Assembly (NCBI RefSeq): GCF_002744735.1
Contig: NZ_KZ319339.1
Location: forward strand, 992,001-1,056,000
DNA: 64,000 bases
Direction of reading: 5' to 3'
Source of the DNA: Marinobacter guineae
GTDB taxonomy: Bacteria; Pseudomonadota; Gammaproteobacteria; Pseudomonadales; Oleiphilaceae
Positions 11,221 through 19,200 of this stretch are shown piece by piece (the stretch's first letter is position 1; the number at the start of each line of letters is the position of its first letter). Made by a program: the position numbers and the translations under genes. The notes beneath the pieces were generated by a model. That model saw only the letters and a program-made list of their open reading frames with translations, ran no database searches and was not told the DNA's origin.

Positions 11221-11808
11221 ATGCCCCGGCACTTCGCTCTGAGCTCCCTTACCCGCCTCTATGTCACTGCTTCCCTGGTGGCGCTTCTGGCGGGGTGCGG
11301 ATTCCAGCTGCGTGGTGCGCCTCCGGTATCAGCGGCCCTTCAACCCCTTGCGGTGGATTGTTCGTCACCGGTTCCCGAAACGCTTTGTCAGTCCGTAAGG
11401 GAGCAGCTCAAGCTTGGAGAAATCAAGCTCGTTCCCGTTGAACAGGCCGACTATATTCTGCGCCTTGATGACTTTGAGGAAGACCGGCGCGCGACCGCCA
11501 TCACCGCCCAGGCGGCCGCTGCGGAGTACACGCTTCGACACTCGGTGGCTCTTGAGGTTGTCAGCGCTGACCGCATTCCCATCGTTGCCTCAACCCGCCT
11601 GAACACCAGCGAAAGCTACCGGTACGATGAAACCAATGTATTGGCAAAGCAGCGTGAGGAAGAGGCACTTCTCCTGCAATTGAACGACCGCCTGGCGCAG
11701 CAGGTTCTTTTCCGTCTGGCACCTCTGACCGCCGAACGGATTGACGCCATTCGGGCGGAATACAATCGCACTCAGGATGCCGGGGCTCCAGCAACAGGCA
11801 AGCCATGA
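11221..11808 (+). CDS. lptE: LPS-assembly lipoprotein LptE
   Basis: The 195-residue protein has an N-terminal signal with lipobox LLAGC, giving a lipidated Cys near residue 24, followed by GFQLRGAPPVSAALQPLAV, the typical LptE start after processing. The C-terminal half (HSVALEVVSADRIPIVAS, LLQLNDRLAQQVLFRLAPL) matches the family. LptE plugs the LptD barrel at the outer membrane for lipopolysaccharide export. The gene begins one base after the leuS stop and overlaps holA by ATGA, the conserved leuS-lptE-holA order. Confidence 0.93.
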   Translation: MPRHFALSSLTRLYVTASLVALLAGCGFQLRGAPPVSAALQPLAVDCSSPVPETLCQSVREQLKLGEIKLVPVEQADYILRLDDFEEDRRATAITAQAAAAEYTLRHSVALEVVSADRIPIVASTRLNTSESYRYDETNVLAKQREEEALLLQLNDRLAQQVLFRLAPLTAERIDAIRAEYNRTQDAGAPATGKP

Positions 11809-12812
11809 AGACCAATCCGGGACAACTATCCCAGCTACTGAAAAAGAGCCTCGCCCCGGTCTATCTGATTTCAGGGGATGAGCCACTGCTCGTTCAGGAA
11901 TGTTGTGATCAGGTTCGAAAGGCCGCGAAAGAAGCCGGATTTCATGACCGGCTGACCTTCCATGCCGACCACCAACTGGACTGGAACGCGGTCGCGGACG
12001 AATTCAGCGCGATGTCCCTGTTCGCCGAAAAACGCCGCATAGAAATTCACCTGCCAACTGGCAAGCTCGGAGACGGCCGCGCCGTACTCGAGCGCGTGCT
12101 TCAGGAGCCACCTGAAGACATCATTCTGCTGCTGATCAGCACCCGTCTGGATGCTGCCGAAACCCGCCGCAAATGGTACAAGGAGCTCCAGGGCAAGGGC
12201 GTGCATGTGCCGGTCTGGCCAGTCGACGCTGACAAGTTCCAGGGCTGGCTTCAACAGAGGGCCAGTAGCCGTGGACTCAGCCTGACCCGCGGTGCTCTGG
12301 CAATCATGAGCGAACGCCTGGAAGGCAACCTGCTTGCCGCCAGCCAGGAGCTGGACCGGCTGGCCCTGCTGGCGAATGGCAATACGATTGACGAAGAAAC
12401 CGTTGAACAGGCCGTCCAGGATAGCTCCCGGTTCAGTGGTTTCGAGCTGGTCACTGAGCTGATCTCGGGTCGGGCACCCCACGCCTGCAAGATGATCAGC
12501 GTGCTGCAGCAGGAAGGCGAGAACCCGCTGGGGCTGCTGGCTGTCCTGAGCCGCGACCTGAACCTGTTGCTTGAACTGAAATCCGCAGGCGGCCAGGCGG
12601 AAAACCCGGCCTCATTCCTTAAAAAAAGAGGCGTGTTCCAGCCTCAGCGGGCGCGAGCGATGGAACAGGCTGCCCGCCGGCTGAACCGCGCTCAACTGCA
12701 CGAAGCCGTTGCACTTTGCAGCCAGATCGACCGGGCGACCAAAGGCTTCGACCCACTCTCCCCCTGGCACTATCTCAGAGATATGTCGGCGCTGCTGGCC
12801 ACCCGCGCCTGA
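11805..12812 (+). CDS. holA: DNA polymerase III subunit delta
   Basis: The 335-residue protein matches HolA: YLISGDEPLLVQE near the N-terminus occupies the degenerate AAA+ P-loop region, LLISTRLDAAETRRKWYKEL lies in the middle, and the C-terminal collar domain contains NPLGLLAVLSRDLNLLLELK. Delta opens the beta sliding clamp in the clamp-loader complex. It is coupled to lptE by ATGA. No clear hairpin terminator follows; the next 110 bases contain a promoter-like TTGACA. Confidence 0.95.
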   Translation: MKTNPGQLSQLLKKSLAPVYLISGDEPLLVQECCDQVRKAAKEAGFHDRLTFHADHQLDWNAVADEFSAMSLFAEKRRIEIHLPTGKLGDGRAVLERVLQEPPEDIILLLISTRLDAAETRRKWYKELQGKGVHVPVWPVDADKFQGWLQQRASSRGLSLTRGALAIMSERLEGNLLAASQELDRLALLANGNTIDEETVEQAVQDSSRFSGFELVTELISGRAPHACKMISVLQQEGENPLGLLAVLSRDLNLLLELKSAGGQAENPASFLKKRGVFQPQRARAMEQAARRLNRAQLHEAVALCSQIDRATKGFDPLSPWHYLRDMSALLATRA

Positions 12813-12860
12813 TCCAGGTCAAACTCTTTCCTCCTTGTCATTTTGTGGCCCGGCAACCCC

Positions 12861-12890
12861 TTGACAGTTTTTTACAATCGGGCGCATTGT
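12861..12890 (+). promoter_or_regulatory. Possible sigma-70 promoter for the small coiled-coil gene
   Basis: A perfect TTGACA (12861-12866) is followed after 18 bases by CATTGT (12885-12890), a poor -10. It lies about 33 bases upstream of the gene at 12923. The strong -35 and the good ribosome-binding site downstream suggest an independently expressed gene, but the -10 is weak. Confidence 0.35.
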
Positions 12891-12922
12891 AAGCACACCA
12901 TCAATCCAAGGAGGTGTTTTAG

Positions 12923-13186
12923 ATGAGTCTTCAAGACGAGTTCAAAAAACTGTCGGAAAAGGTAAAACAGTATCGGGATGAGGCCCGTGTGCAGCTTCAC
13001 CTGGCCCGCGAAGACGTAAAGGACGAATGGGATGATCTTGAGCAGGACTGGGACCGCTTCCGGACCAAGATCGACCAGATGATGCACGATGCAGAAAACG
13101 CCTCTCAGGAAGCCCGTCAGACGACCCAGAAACTGGGCGAAGATCTGAAAACCGGATATGAAAACATCCGCAAAAAAATGAAGTAG
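12923..13186 (+). CDS. Small soluble coiled-coil protein, unknown function
   Basis: The 87-residue product has no cysteine, no signal peptide and no membrane segment. It is almost wholly predicted helix with heptad-like hydrophobic spacing and very high charge (EFKKLSEKVKQYRDEARVQ, DDLEQDWDRFRTKIDQMM, RKKMK at the end). The ribosome-binding site AAGGAGGTG is close to perfect at good spacing, which points to high translation. It stands alone between holA and an endonuclease gene on the same strand. A chaperone-like or DNA/RNA-associated role is possible, but I do not recognise the family. Confidence 0.8.
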   Translation: MSLQDEFKKLSEKVKQYRDEARVQLHLAREDVKDEWDDLEQDWDRFRTKIDQMMHDAENASQEARQTTQKLGEDLKTGYENIRKKMK

Positions 13187-13373
13187 AAGTGTTAACCCGT
13201 TAACATTACGCCACAAATATCTACCACAGAGGCTCCGTGGGTCTGAGTCTCTGTGCCATACTTCACAGTATCAGTGAACAAAGCGTCATAGTTTTGACCC
13301 GCCTGATCAATCTCTGACCAGGAGGGCCTGAATTGCCAGGGCGCTTGACCACACTGCGAGGTATAAATGGCGT

Positions 13374-14009
13374 ATGAAACGATTCTTACCGGTACCCACA
13401 GCATTCATCCTCCTGCTCACCACAACCCTCGTGATTGGCCAGAACATCCGTTTCAGTGATCCGGAAACGGTTATTTCGGATCATTTCTGGGGCAATCTTT
13501 ACGCCAACGGCGGGAATTCTTTCTTCTGTGACACCCCATTTACCAGCAAGGGCTTCATGCTCTCCGACGGGTATGTATACCCGCTGGCAGATGTGCGCAG
13601 CGCGCTCGACTGTGGGACGTCGCGCCAATGTGAACAAGACAACCATTACCGGCAGATAGCCTCAGACATGCACAATATGGTGCCAGTGCGAAGCCGGACC
13701 GAAATGGGTCGGCGCAATGCCCGATACGAAGACCTGGGTTCTGCCGTCAAAGCAGACGAGTGCGGCATTCGCCAGAGTGCCCAGTTCTTTGAGCCCCCTG
13801 CAAGGGTAAAAGGCGATGTTGCCCGGACGGTGGCCTACATGGTCGACACCTACAAACTACCCTGGCTGGGCTCTGCTGCCGTGTTCAAAGGCTGGAATCA
13901 GCTGGACCCACCTGACGATGGTGAGCTGACGCGCCATCGACACATTGCCGAAATCCAGGGGAACGAAAACCCTTTCGTCACGGATCCCGAGCGAATGGAA
14001 AGACTCTGA
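13374..14009 (+). CDS. Secreted endonuclease I family DNase
   Basis: The 211-residue protein has an N-terminal signal peptide (MKRFLPVPTAFILLLTTTLV, likely cleaved near residue 22). The endonuclease I (EndA/Vvn) family pattern follows: a Cys-rich stretch (FFCDTPF, DCGTSRQCEQ), the active-site region SDMHNMVPVRSRTEMGRRNA near residue 105 with the His-Asn pair, and FEPPARVKGDVARTVAYM near residue 145. Such enzymes are periplasmic or secreted, nonspecific nucleases used in DNA scavenging or extracellular DNA turnover. The gene faces acd1 across a strong inverted-repeat terminator. Confidence 0.82.
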   Translation: MKRFLPVPTAFILLLTTTLVIGQNIRFSDPETVISDHFWGNLYANGGNSFFCDTPFTSKGFMLSDGYVYPLADVRSALDCGTSRQCEQDNHYRQIASDMHNMVPVRSRTEMGRRNARYEDLGSAVKADECGIRQSAQFFEPPARVKGDVARTVAYMVDTYKLPWLGSAAVFKGWNQLDPPDDGELTRHRHIAEIQGNENPFVTDPERMERL

Positions 14010-14053
14010 CTCTTAACTTCCAGTCCGGAGCTGATGCCAACCTCTATCAGATG

Positions 14054-14092
14054 AAAAAGGGGTCAGATGAAACTTTCATCTGACCCCTTTTT
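14054..14092. terminator. Bidirectional terminator with a perfect 19-bp stem
   Basis: AAAAAGGGGTCAGATGAAA at 14054-14072 is followed by one base and its exact complement at 14074-14092, so both strands present a GC stem followed by a U tract. It lies between the convergent endonuclease and acyl-CoA dehydrogenase genes and can end transcripts from both. The GGGGTCAGATGAAA unit is a recurrent intergenic palindrome in gammaproteobacteria. Confidence 0.85.
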
Positions 14093-14128
14093 ATATGCTC
14101 CTTTCTTATATCTACTTTAACTCTGGAA

Positions 14129-15919
14129 TCAGAATTCCTCGGCTGTCAGAGCCATCATCGATTCGCTGCCGCTACGGATGCCTTCGGCCAGAGAAACGGT
14201 TTTTGGCAGCAAGCGGTCAAAATAGAACCGCGCGGATTTCAGTTTCCCGCTGTAGAAGCCTGAGGTATCGCTCTCAGCCTTGGGTGCAGCGGCCTTCGCC
14301 ATCTTGGCCCACATGTAGCCAAGGGCTGTCAGGCCGAACAGGTCGAGGTAATCCACCGAGGCAGCTCCAACGGCGTTGGGGTTGTCGCCCGCCTGTTTGA
14401 TCACATGCTCTGTCACATCATCCAGGCGCTCTACCGCGGCAGCGAGAGGCTCCAAAAACGGGCGCAGGTGTTCGTCACTGCTGTTTTCCTCCAGAAAAGT
14501 CGCCACATCCTGGGCAAACAGCTCGTAAAGCTTGCCCTGGCTGCCAACCACTTTCCGGCCCATCAGGTCCAGGGCCTGGATGCCATTGGTGCCCTCGTAG
14601 ATCTGGGTAATCCGGCAGTCACGAACCAGCTGCTCCTGGCCCCACTCGCGAATAAAACCATGGCCGCCGAATACCTGCTGGCCCATGATGCAGGCATCCA
14701 GGCCACGATCGGTCAGGAACGCTTTCGCCACTGGGGTCAACAGTGCCACCATGCCTTCGGCATGTTTGCGGCGCTCATCATCTTCAGCGTACTTGGAGAT
14801 GTCCAGCCACTGCGCCACGTAGGTTGAGAAAGCGCGGCCGCCCTCAACATAGCCTTTCATGGTCAGCAGCATTCGGCGTACATCCGGGTGCACAAGAATC
14901 GGGTCAGCCGCTTTCTCAGGCTGCTGGGCACCGGTGGGCGCGCGGCTCTGGATGCGGTCAAGGGCATATTCCCGGGCGCTTTGCAGTGAGGCTTCAGCGG
15001 CACCGATGCCCTGGATGCCAACGCCCAGGCGCTCGTAATTCATCATGGTGAACATGGCGGCCAGGCCTTTGTTCTCCTCTCCGACCAACCAGCCTTTGGC
15101 GCCATCGAAGTTCATCACGCAGGTGGCGGAGCCCTTGATGCCCATCTTCTTCTCGATGGAGCCACAGCTGAAGCTGTTGCGCTCACCCAGAGAACCATCG
15201 TCGTTCACCATGAACTTGGGCACCAGGAACAGGGAAATCCCCTTCGGGCCCTTTGGAGCATCCGGAAGCTTGGCCAGCACCAGGTGGATGATGTTCTCCG
15301 CCATGTCGTGCTCGCCCCAGGTAATGAAGATCTTGGTACCTGTAACGTTGAATGAGCCGTCGTCGTTAGGCTCGGCCTTGCTACGGATAATGCCCAGGTC
15401 CGTACCGGCATGGGGCTCGGTCAGGTCCATGGCACCGGACCAGACGCCGGAGTACATGTTGGGCAGGTATTTTTCCTTCAGTTCCTGGCTGCCGTGGGCA
15501 TCCAGGGCAAGGCTGGCACCGGCTGTCAGCATGGGTGCCAGGCCAAAGGCCATGTTGGCACCCTGCATCATCTCTTCGAACTGGGCCACCAGTGTCTTGG
15601 GCATACCCATACCGCCGAATTCCGGGTTACCACCCAGACCGTTCCAGCCACCTTCCACGATGGTCTGGTAGGCTTCCTTGAAGCCCTCCGGGGCAGTCAC
15701 TTCTCCGTTGCTCCACTGACTGCCCTGCTCATCACCTTCGCGGTTCAGGGGGGCGAGAACGCCACTGGTGATCTTGCCGGCCTCCTCCAGGATGGCATCA
15801 GCCGTATCCGGGTCAACATTTTCGGCAACTTTCGGCAATGACGCCCACAGGGAGGGCGCGTCAAAAACTTCGTTCAGAACAAAGCGCATGTCACGTAGGG
15901 GTGCCTGGTAATCAGCCAT
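14129..15919 (-). CDS. Acyl-CoA dehydrogenase (FadE-type paralogue 1)
   Basis: This 596-residue flavoprotein starts MADYQAPLRDMRFVLNEVFD and has the extended acyl-CoA dehydrogenase fold with the extra C-terminal domain seen in Pseudomonas FadE-like enzymes. Visible features are the FAD/substrate region LTEPHAGTDLGIIRSKAEPN near residue 165, TKIFITWGEHDMAENIIHL, and QIYEGTNGIQALDLMGRKV near residue 440, whose Glu is the expected catalytic base. It would oxidise acyl-CoA to trans-2-enoyl-CoA in beta-oxidation. Acyl-CoA dehydrogenase 2 lies upstream on the same strand, but the two are separated by a terminator-like hairpin and 211 bases, so they may be separately transcribed. Chain-length specificity cannot be read from sequence. 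Confidence 0.92.
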   Translation of the reverse strand: MADYQAPLRDMRFVLNEVFDAPSLWASLPKVAENVDPDTADAILEEAGKITSGVLAPLNREGDEQGSQWSNGEVTAPEGFKEAYQTIVEGGWNGLGGNPEFGGMGMPKTLVAQFEEMMQGANMAFGLAPMLTAGASLALDAHGSQELKEKYLPNMYSGVWSGAMDLTEPHAGTDLGIIRSKAEPNDDGSFNVTGTKIFITWGEHDMAENIIHLVLAKLPDAPKGPKGISLFLVPKFMVNDDGSLGERNSFSCGSIEKKMGIKGSATCVMNFDGAKGWLVGEENKGLAAMFTMMNYERLGVGIQGIGAAEASLQSAREYALDRIQSRAPTGAQQPEKAADPILVHPDVRRMLLTMKGYVEGGRAFSTYVAQWLDISKYAEDDERRKHAEGMVALLTPVAKAFLTDRGLDACIMGQQVFGGHGFIREWGQEQLVRDCRITQIYEGTNGIQALDLMGRKVVGSQGKLYELFAQDVATFLEENSSDEHLRPFLEPLAAAVERLDDVTEHVIKQAGDNPNAVGAASVDYLDLFGLTALGYMWAKMAKAAAPKAESDTSGFYSGKLKSARFYFDRLLPKTVSLAEGIRSGSESMMALTAEEF

Positions 15920-16064
15920 CTAAAACTCTCCAAAATTTCTGTCAGTCTGTTCAGGTGGCAAAGAGGCCTTGGTTCCGGCCGGTCACACCTGCTTGGGCTA
16001 TGTGTCCGCTGAAGATTGTTTTTATGGGCGCTTATTCTACCCCAAAAGCGGACCCTAACTCATG

Positions 16065-16097
16065 AAAAAAGCCCGCCTCCGGGGAGGGCGGGCTTTT
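16065..16097 (-). terminator. Terminator downstream of acyl-CoA dehydrogenase 2
   Basis: GCCCGCC and GGGCGGGC pair around a short TCCGGGGA loop, flanked by AAAAAA on one side and TTTT on the other. In the minus direction the stem ends in a U run 34 bases after the acd2 stop. It separates the two acyl-CoA dehydrogenase genes. Confidence 0.85.
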
Positions 16098-16130
16098 GCA
16101 TCCTGAAAAACTATCCTTCGGTGCCCGCGC

Positions 16131-17930
16131 TTAAATAGCGAAGGCTTCCTCAGGCATATCCATCAGGCTATCAGCGCCGGCCAGCATGCTTTCGGCATGA
16201 GCTCTGGCGCGGGGCAGCATACGCTTGAAGTAGAAGCGGGCAGTCTGCACCTTGGCGTTGTAGAACATCTCCTCGGAAGTACCCTCAACCATCTTGTCCA
16301 GGGCAACCTTGGCCATGCGGGCCCACAGGTAAGCGAACACTGCGTAACCAGAGTACATCAGGTAGTCCACGGACGCGGCGCCCACTTCTTCACGGTTCTT
16401 CATGGCGGTCATGCCGATCTTCATGGTCAGTTCGCCCCATTCCTTGTTCAGAGCCGCCAGCGGCTCCAGGAATTCCTTGAGCTGTTCGTTATCGGCATTT
16501 TCCTTGCAGAACACGTGAACCTGCTTGGTGAAGCCCTTCAGGGACTCACCCTGGGTCATAAGCACCTTGCGACCCAGCAGATCCAGCGCCTGTATACCGG
16601 TGGTTCCTTCGTAGATCATGCCGATACGGGCATCACGTACGTTCTGCTCCATACCCCACTCGGAAATAAAGCCGTGGCCACCGAACACCTGCATGCCCAG
16701 GTTGGCTGCTTCATAGCCGATTTCTGTCAGGAATGCCTTGGCGATCGGGGTCAGGAAGCCCAGCGCCTCGTCAGCAGCCTTACGCTCTTCTTCGGTCTTG
16801 CCACTGTGAACAATATCAGCCTGCTGCGCAGTAAGATAAATCAGGGCTCGGGCACCCTCAGCCACTGCTTTCTGAGTCAGCAGCATACGACGTACGTCCG
16901 GGTGAACGATGATCGGATCCGCAATACCTTCGGGGTTCTTCGGGCCGCTCAGAGAACGCATGGCCAGACGATCCTTGGCATAAGCCAGGGATCCCTGGAA
17001 ACCCAACTCGGCAGCACCCAGGCCCTGAATCGCGGTACCGATACGAGCCGTGTTCATGAAAGTGAACATGCAGTTCAGGCCCTTGTTCTCCGGCCCGATC
17101 AGCCAGCCCTTGGCACCGTCAAAGTTCATGACGCAAGTGGCGTTGCCATGGATACCCATCTTGTGCTCAATGGAGCCACAGGACACCGCATTGCGCTCGC
17201 CGGAGGAGCCGTCTTCGTTTGGCAGGTTCTTGGGCACGATGAACAGGGAAATACCCTTGGTGCCTTCCGGAGCGCCCGGCAGGCGTGCCAGAACGATGTG
17301 AACAATGTTCTCCGCCATGTCGTGCTCGCCGGCAGAGATAAAGATCTTGGTACCGGTGATGGCGTAGGTGCCGTCGGCATTCGGCTCTGCCTTGGTACGC
17401 AGGGTACCCAGGTCGGAACCACAGTGCGACTCGGTCAGACACATGGTGCCGGTCCACTCACCGCTGATCAGCTTGGTGAGGTAGGTCTGCTTCTGTTCTT
17501 CGGTGCCGTGCTCCTCGATGGTGTTGGTCGCTCCGTGGCTCAGGCCTGGATACATGCCGAATGACCAGTTGGCGGTACCCACCATTTCGCTCATGACAAG
17601 ACCGAGAGAGTGCGGCAGACCCTGGCCACCGTAGTTGGGATCAGCCGTCATGGACGGCCAGCCACCTTCCACATACTGCTGGTAGGCTTCCTTGAAGCCA
17701 GTCGGTGTTTTCACACTGGCTTCGCTCCAGGTGCAACCTTCCCTGTCACCCACCTGGTTCAGCGGAGACAGAACCTGCTCACAGAATTTCGCACCTTCCG
17801 CAATAATGGCATCCACCATGTCCGGAGTTGCGTCTTCAGCACCTTCCAGGTTGGCGTAGTGCTGCTCGCTGTTCAGCAGCTCGTTCATTACGAATTTGAT
17901 GTCACGCAGGGGCGCTTTGTACTCAGGCAT
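16131..17930 (-). CDS. Acyl-CoA dehydrogenase (FadE-type paralogue 2)
   Basis: This 599-residue paralogue starts MPEYKAPLRDIKFVMNELLN; ATG 17930 is preferred to ATG 17939 because GAGGTGG lies at good spacing only for the former. It keeps LTESHCGSDLGTLRTKAEPN near residue 165, TKIFISAGEHDMAENIVHI and MIYEGTTGIQALDLLGRKV, with the catalytic Glu. It oxidises acyl-CoA in the first step of beta-oxidation. Similarity to its downstream neighbour extends over the full length, so they are tandem duplicates that have since diverged. A palindromic operator resembling the Pseudomonas PsrA site lies about 100 bases upstream, suggesting induction by long-chain fatty acids. Confidence 0.93.
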   Translation of the reverse strand: MPEYKAPLRDIKFVMNELLNSEQHYANLEGAEDATPDMVDAIIAEGAKFCEQVLSPLNQVGDREGCTWSEASVKTPTGFKEAYQQYVEGGWPSMTADPNYGGQGLPHSLGLVMSEMVGTANWSFGMYPGLSHGATNTIEEHGTEEQKQTYLTKLISGEWTGTMCLTESHCGSDLGTLRTKAEPNADGTYAITGTKIFISAGEHDMAENIVHIVLARLPGAPEGTKGISLFIVPKNLPNEDGSSGERNAVSCGSIEHKMGIHGNATCVMNFDGAKGWLIGPENKGLNCMFTFMNTARIGTAIQGLGAAELGFQGSLAYAKDRLAMRSLSGPKNPEGIADPIIVHPDVRRMLLTQKAVAEGARALIYLTAQQADIVHSGKTEEERKAADEALGFLTPIAKAFLTEIGYEAANLGMQVFGGHGFISEWGMEQNVRDARIGMIYEGTTGIQALDLLGRKVLMTQGESLKGFTKQVHVFCKENADNEQLKEFLEPLAALNKEWGELTMKIGMTAMKNREEVGAASVDYLMYSGYAVFAYLWARMAKVALDKMVEGTSEEMFYNAKVQTARFYFKRMLPRARAHAESMLAGADSLMDMPEEAFAI

Positions 17931-18029
17931 GGAATCCACCTCGGTTTTCGGTCTCAGCTGAAACAGGTTGACAGCTTTTGGCCTTGGGTTTGCTCAGACA
18001 CTGCAGCGCGATGCGCCGCAGCCTTAATT

Positions 18030-18054
18030 AAACACTTGTTTGAAACATACGTTT
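18030..18054. promoter_or_regulatory. Double palindrome resembling a PsrA/fatty-acid repressor operator
   Basis: Two fused palindromes read AAAC-ACTT-GTTTG and GAAAC-ATAC-GTTT, sharing the central G. Each fits the published PsrA pattern of (G/C)AAAC, 2-4 bases, GTTT(G/C) with one or no mismatch. The site is 100 bases upstream of acyl-CoA dehydrogenase 2, in the 271-base gap 17931-18201. I see no other element in that gap. Which TetR-family regulator binds is inference. Confidence 0.6.
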
Positions 18055-18201
18055 AGAGGCACGGAATTGTCAATAGCCGGGTGCAAAAATTGTGTTGCCG
18101 TATGTCACAGGATCTCGCGCCACAACAGTGCCCAGAGCATTCGCCTGGTCATCGAAAAGCGAAAAAATCAAGTGGGGAAAGGGAGTTGAACAGAGACAGG
18201 T

Positions 18202-18882
18202 TCAGGCAGAAACGGGCTCGAATGATGAGGATCCGGCATGATCATTCTGACCGTCTTTTTCAGCCATGGCAGAGACCTCACGATAAGTGTCGTCGGCCTT
18301 CTTTGACGGCCCGCTATCGGTCGCCAGCTCTGACTGGGCCTGGAGCATTATCTGCATCGCCTGAGCAGCGACCGCCCGGTCCTGGCCAGAAGGCTCCGCC
18401 GGCGCCATGGCAGCGGCCCGGACAGTTTGCATTTTCTGGATAGTAGCCTGAGGGTTGCCCTGCACCGGTGAGAGATCAATGGAGACTTCGCCGCCAACCG
18501 CGTATTGGGCACCGTCCGGCCCTCGCTGGTAGGTAAACGACATCGCACCGGCGTACTGGCCACCCACAGCCTGATGCGCTGCCTCATGGGCCCGGACTTC
18601 ACGATCCCGGGCTTTAAGCTCGGTCAGTTGCTTGAGTTCGTCGACATTCAGTCCCTGCGAGTTATCGGCGGCCTTTTCAGTGCGATCAGACTCCCGTTTA
18701 TTCCTTGCAGAATCAGCCGGTGCCACGGCTTCGGTCGCCTTATCGCCGACGGCGGGCGTTTCCTGCTGAGCTGTAGCGCTGGTTTGTTGAACGCGGGCAG
18801 AACCCTGAACAGTAGAAGGCGGCCCAAAAGGACTTTGCGAGGCAGTCGGAAATACCGGAGGAAGGGAGGAAAGCACGTTCAC
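18202..18882 (-). CDS. SprA-family putative metalloprotease
   Basis: The 226-residue protein has a low-complexity Ala/Ser/Gln/Thr-rich N-terminal half and a conserved C-terminal domain: LTELKARDREVRAHEAAHQA near residue 95, then GAMSFTYQRGPDGAQYAVGG and EVSIDLSPVQGNPQATIQKM. The HEAAH motif resembles the zinc-binding HExxH of metallopeptidases. The domain corresponds to the SprA-related family of unknown function, known mainly from marine and pseudomonad genomes. Start is GTG 18882. Its neighbour upstream is a small flagellar-rod-like protein, ten bases away, so the two are probably co-transcribed. Protease activity is inferred only from the motif. Confidence 0.72.
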   Translation of the reverse strand: MNVLSSLPPVFPTASQSPFGPPSTVQGSARVQQTSATAQQETPAVGDKATEAVAPADSARNKRESDRTEKAADNSQGLNVDELKQLTELKARDREVRAHEAAHQAVGGQYAGAMSFTYQRGPDGAQYAVGGEVSIDLSPVQGNPQATIQKMQTVRAAAMAPAEPSGQDRAVAAQAMQIMLQAQSELATDSGPSKKADDTYREVSAMAEKDGQNDHAGSSSFEPVSA

Positions 18883-18891
18883 GGCCCCCGG

Positions 18892-19149
18892 TCAGGCCAT
18901 AATATCCAGAAGCGTTCCGAGCGTTTCATCGGCGGTTTTCACCACCTGCGCCGAGGCTTCCACACTACGCTCGTAGATCTTGAGGTCGACCATGGGCTCG
19001 ATCAGATTGCCAGCACCCTCGGCAGTTCCCTGAGGACCATCTACCCCGCCACGAGCAATCTTGCGGGCAGCATTTTCCATGCCGGCCATGCCGTCCTGAA
19101 TGCCCTGGATGCCAACTGAGAATGAGTTTGAGAGTGTGTTGCTGATCAT
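18892..19149 (-). CDS. Small protein resembling flagellar rod/hook N- and C-terminal segments
   Basis: The 85-residue protein starts MISNTLSNSFSVGIQGIQDG and ends DLKIYERSVEASAQVVKTAD then ETLGTLLDIMA. The start resembles the N-terminal helix of flagellar rod/hook proteins, and the end resembles the C-terminal motif of FlgB/C/E/G-type proteins, but the structural middle is missing. No other flagellar structural gene is nearby (motAB is 27 kb away). It may be an axial-protein-like relative working with the adjacent SprA-type protein. Resemblance was judged by eye. Confidence 0.6.
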   Translation of the reverse strand: MISNTLSNSFSVGIQGIQDGMAGMENAARKIARGGVDGPQGTAEGAGNLIEPMVDLKIYERSVEASAQVVKTADETLGTLLDIMA

Positions 19150-19200
19150 AACCGCTCTGCCCGATGACCATTATTTGACACAATTAAGCCATATTATTGG

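Noticed and set aside
14054..14092. GGGGTCAGATGAAA palindrome as a transposon end
   Set aside because: No transposase or second end is nearby; the position between convergent genes and the flanking A/T runs fit a bidirectional terminator.
16197..17564. 455-codon open frame antisense to acyl-CoA dehydrogenase 2
   Set aside because: Shadow of the real gene; the translation has no recognisable domain.
19174..19195. TTGACA near bioD as a promoter
   Set aside because: It points along the plus strand, where no gene follows, and the nearest -10-like sequence is only 11 bases away.
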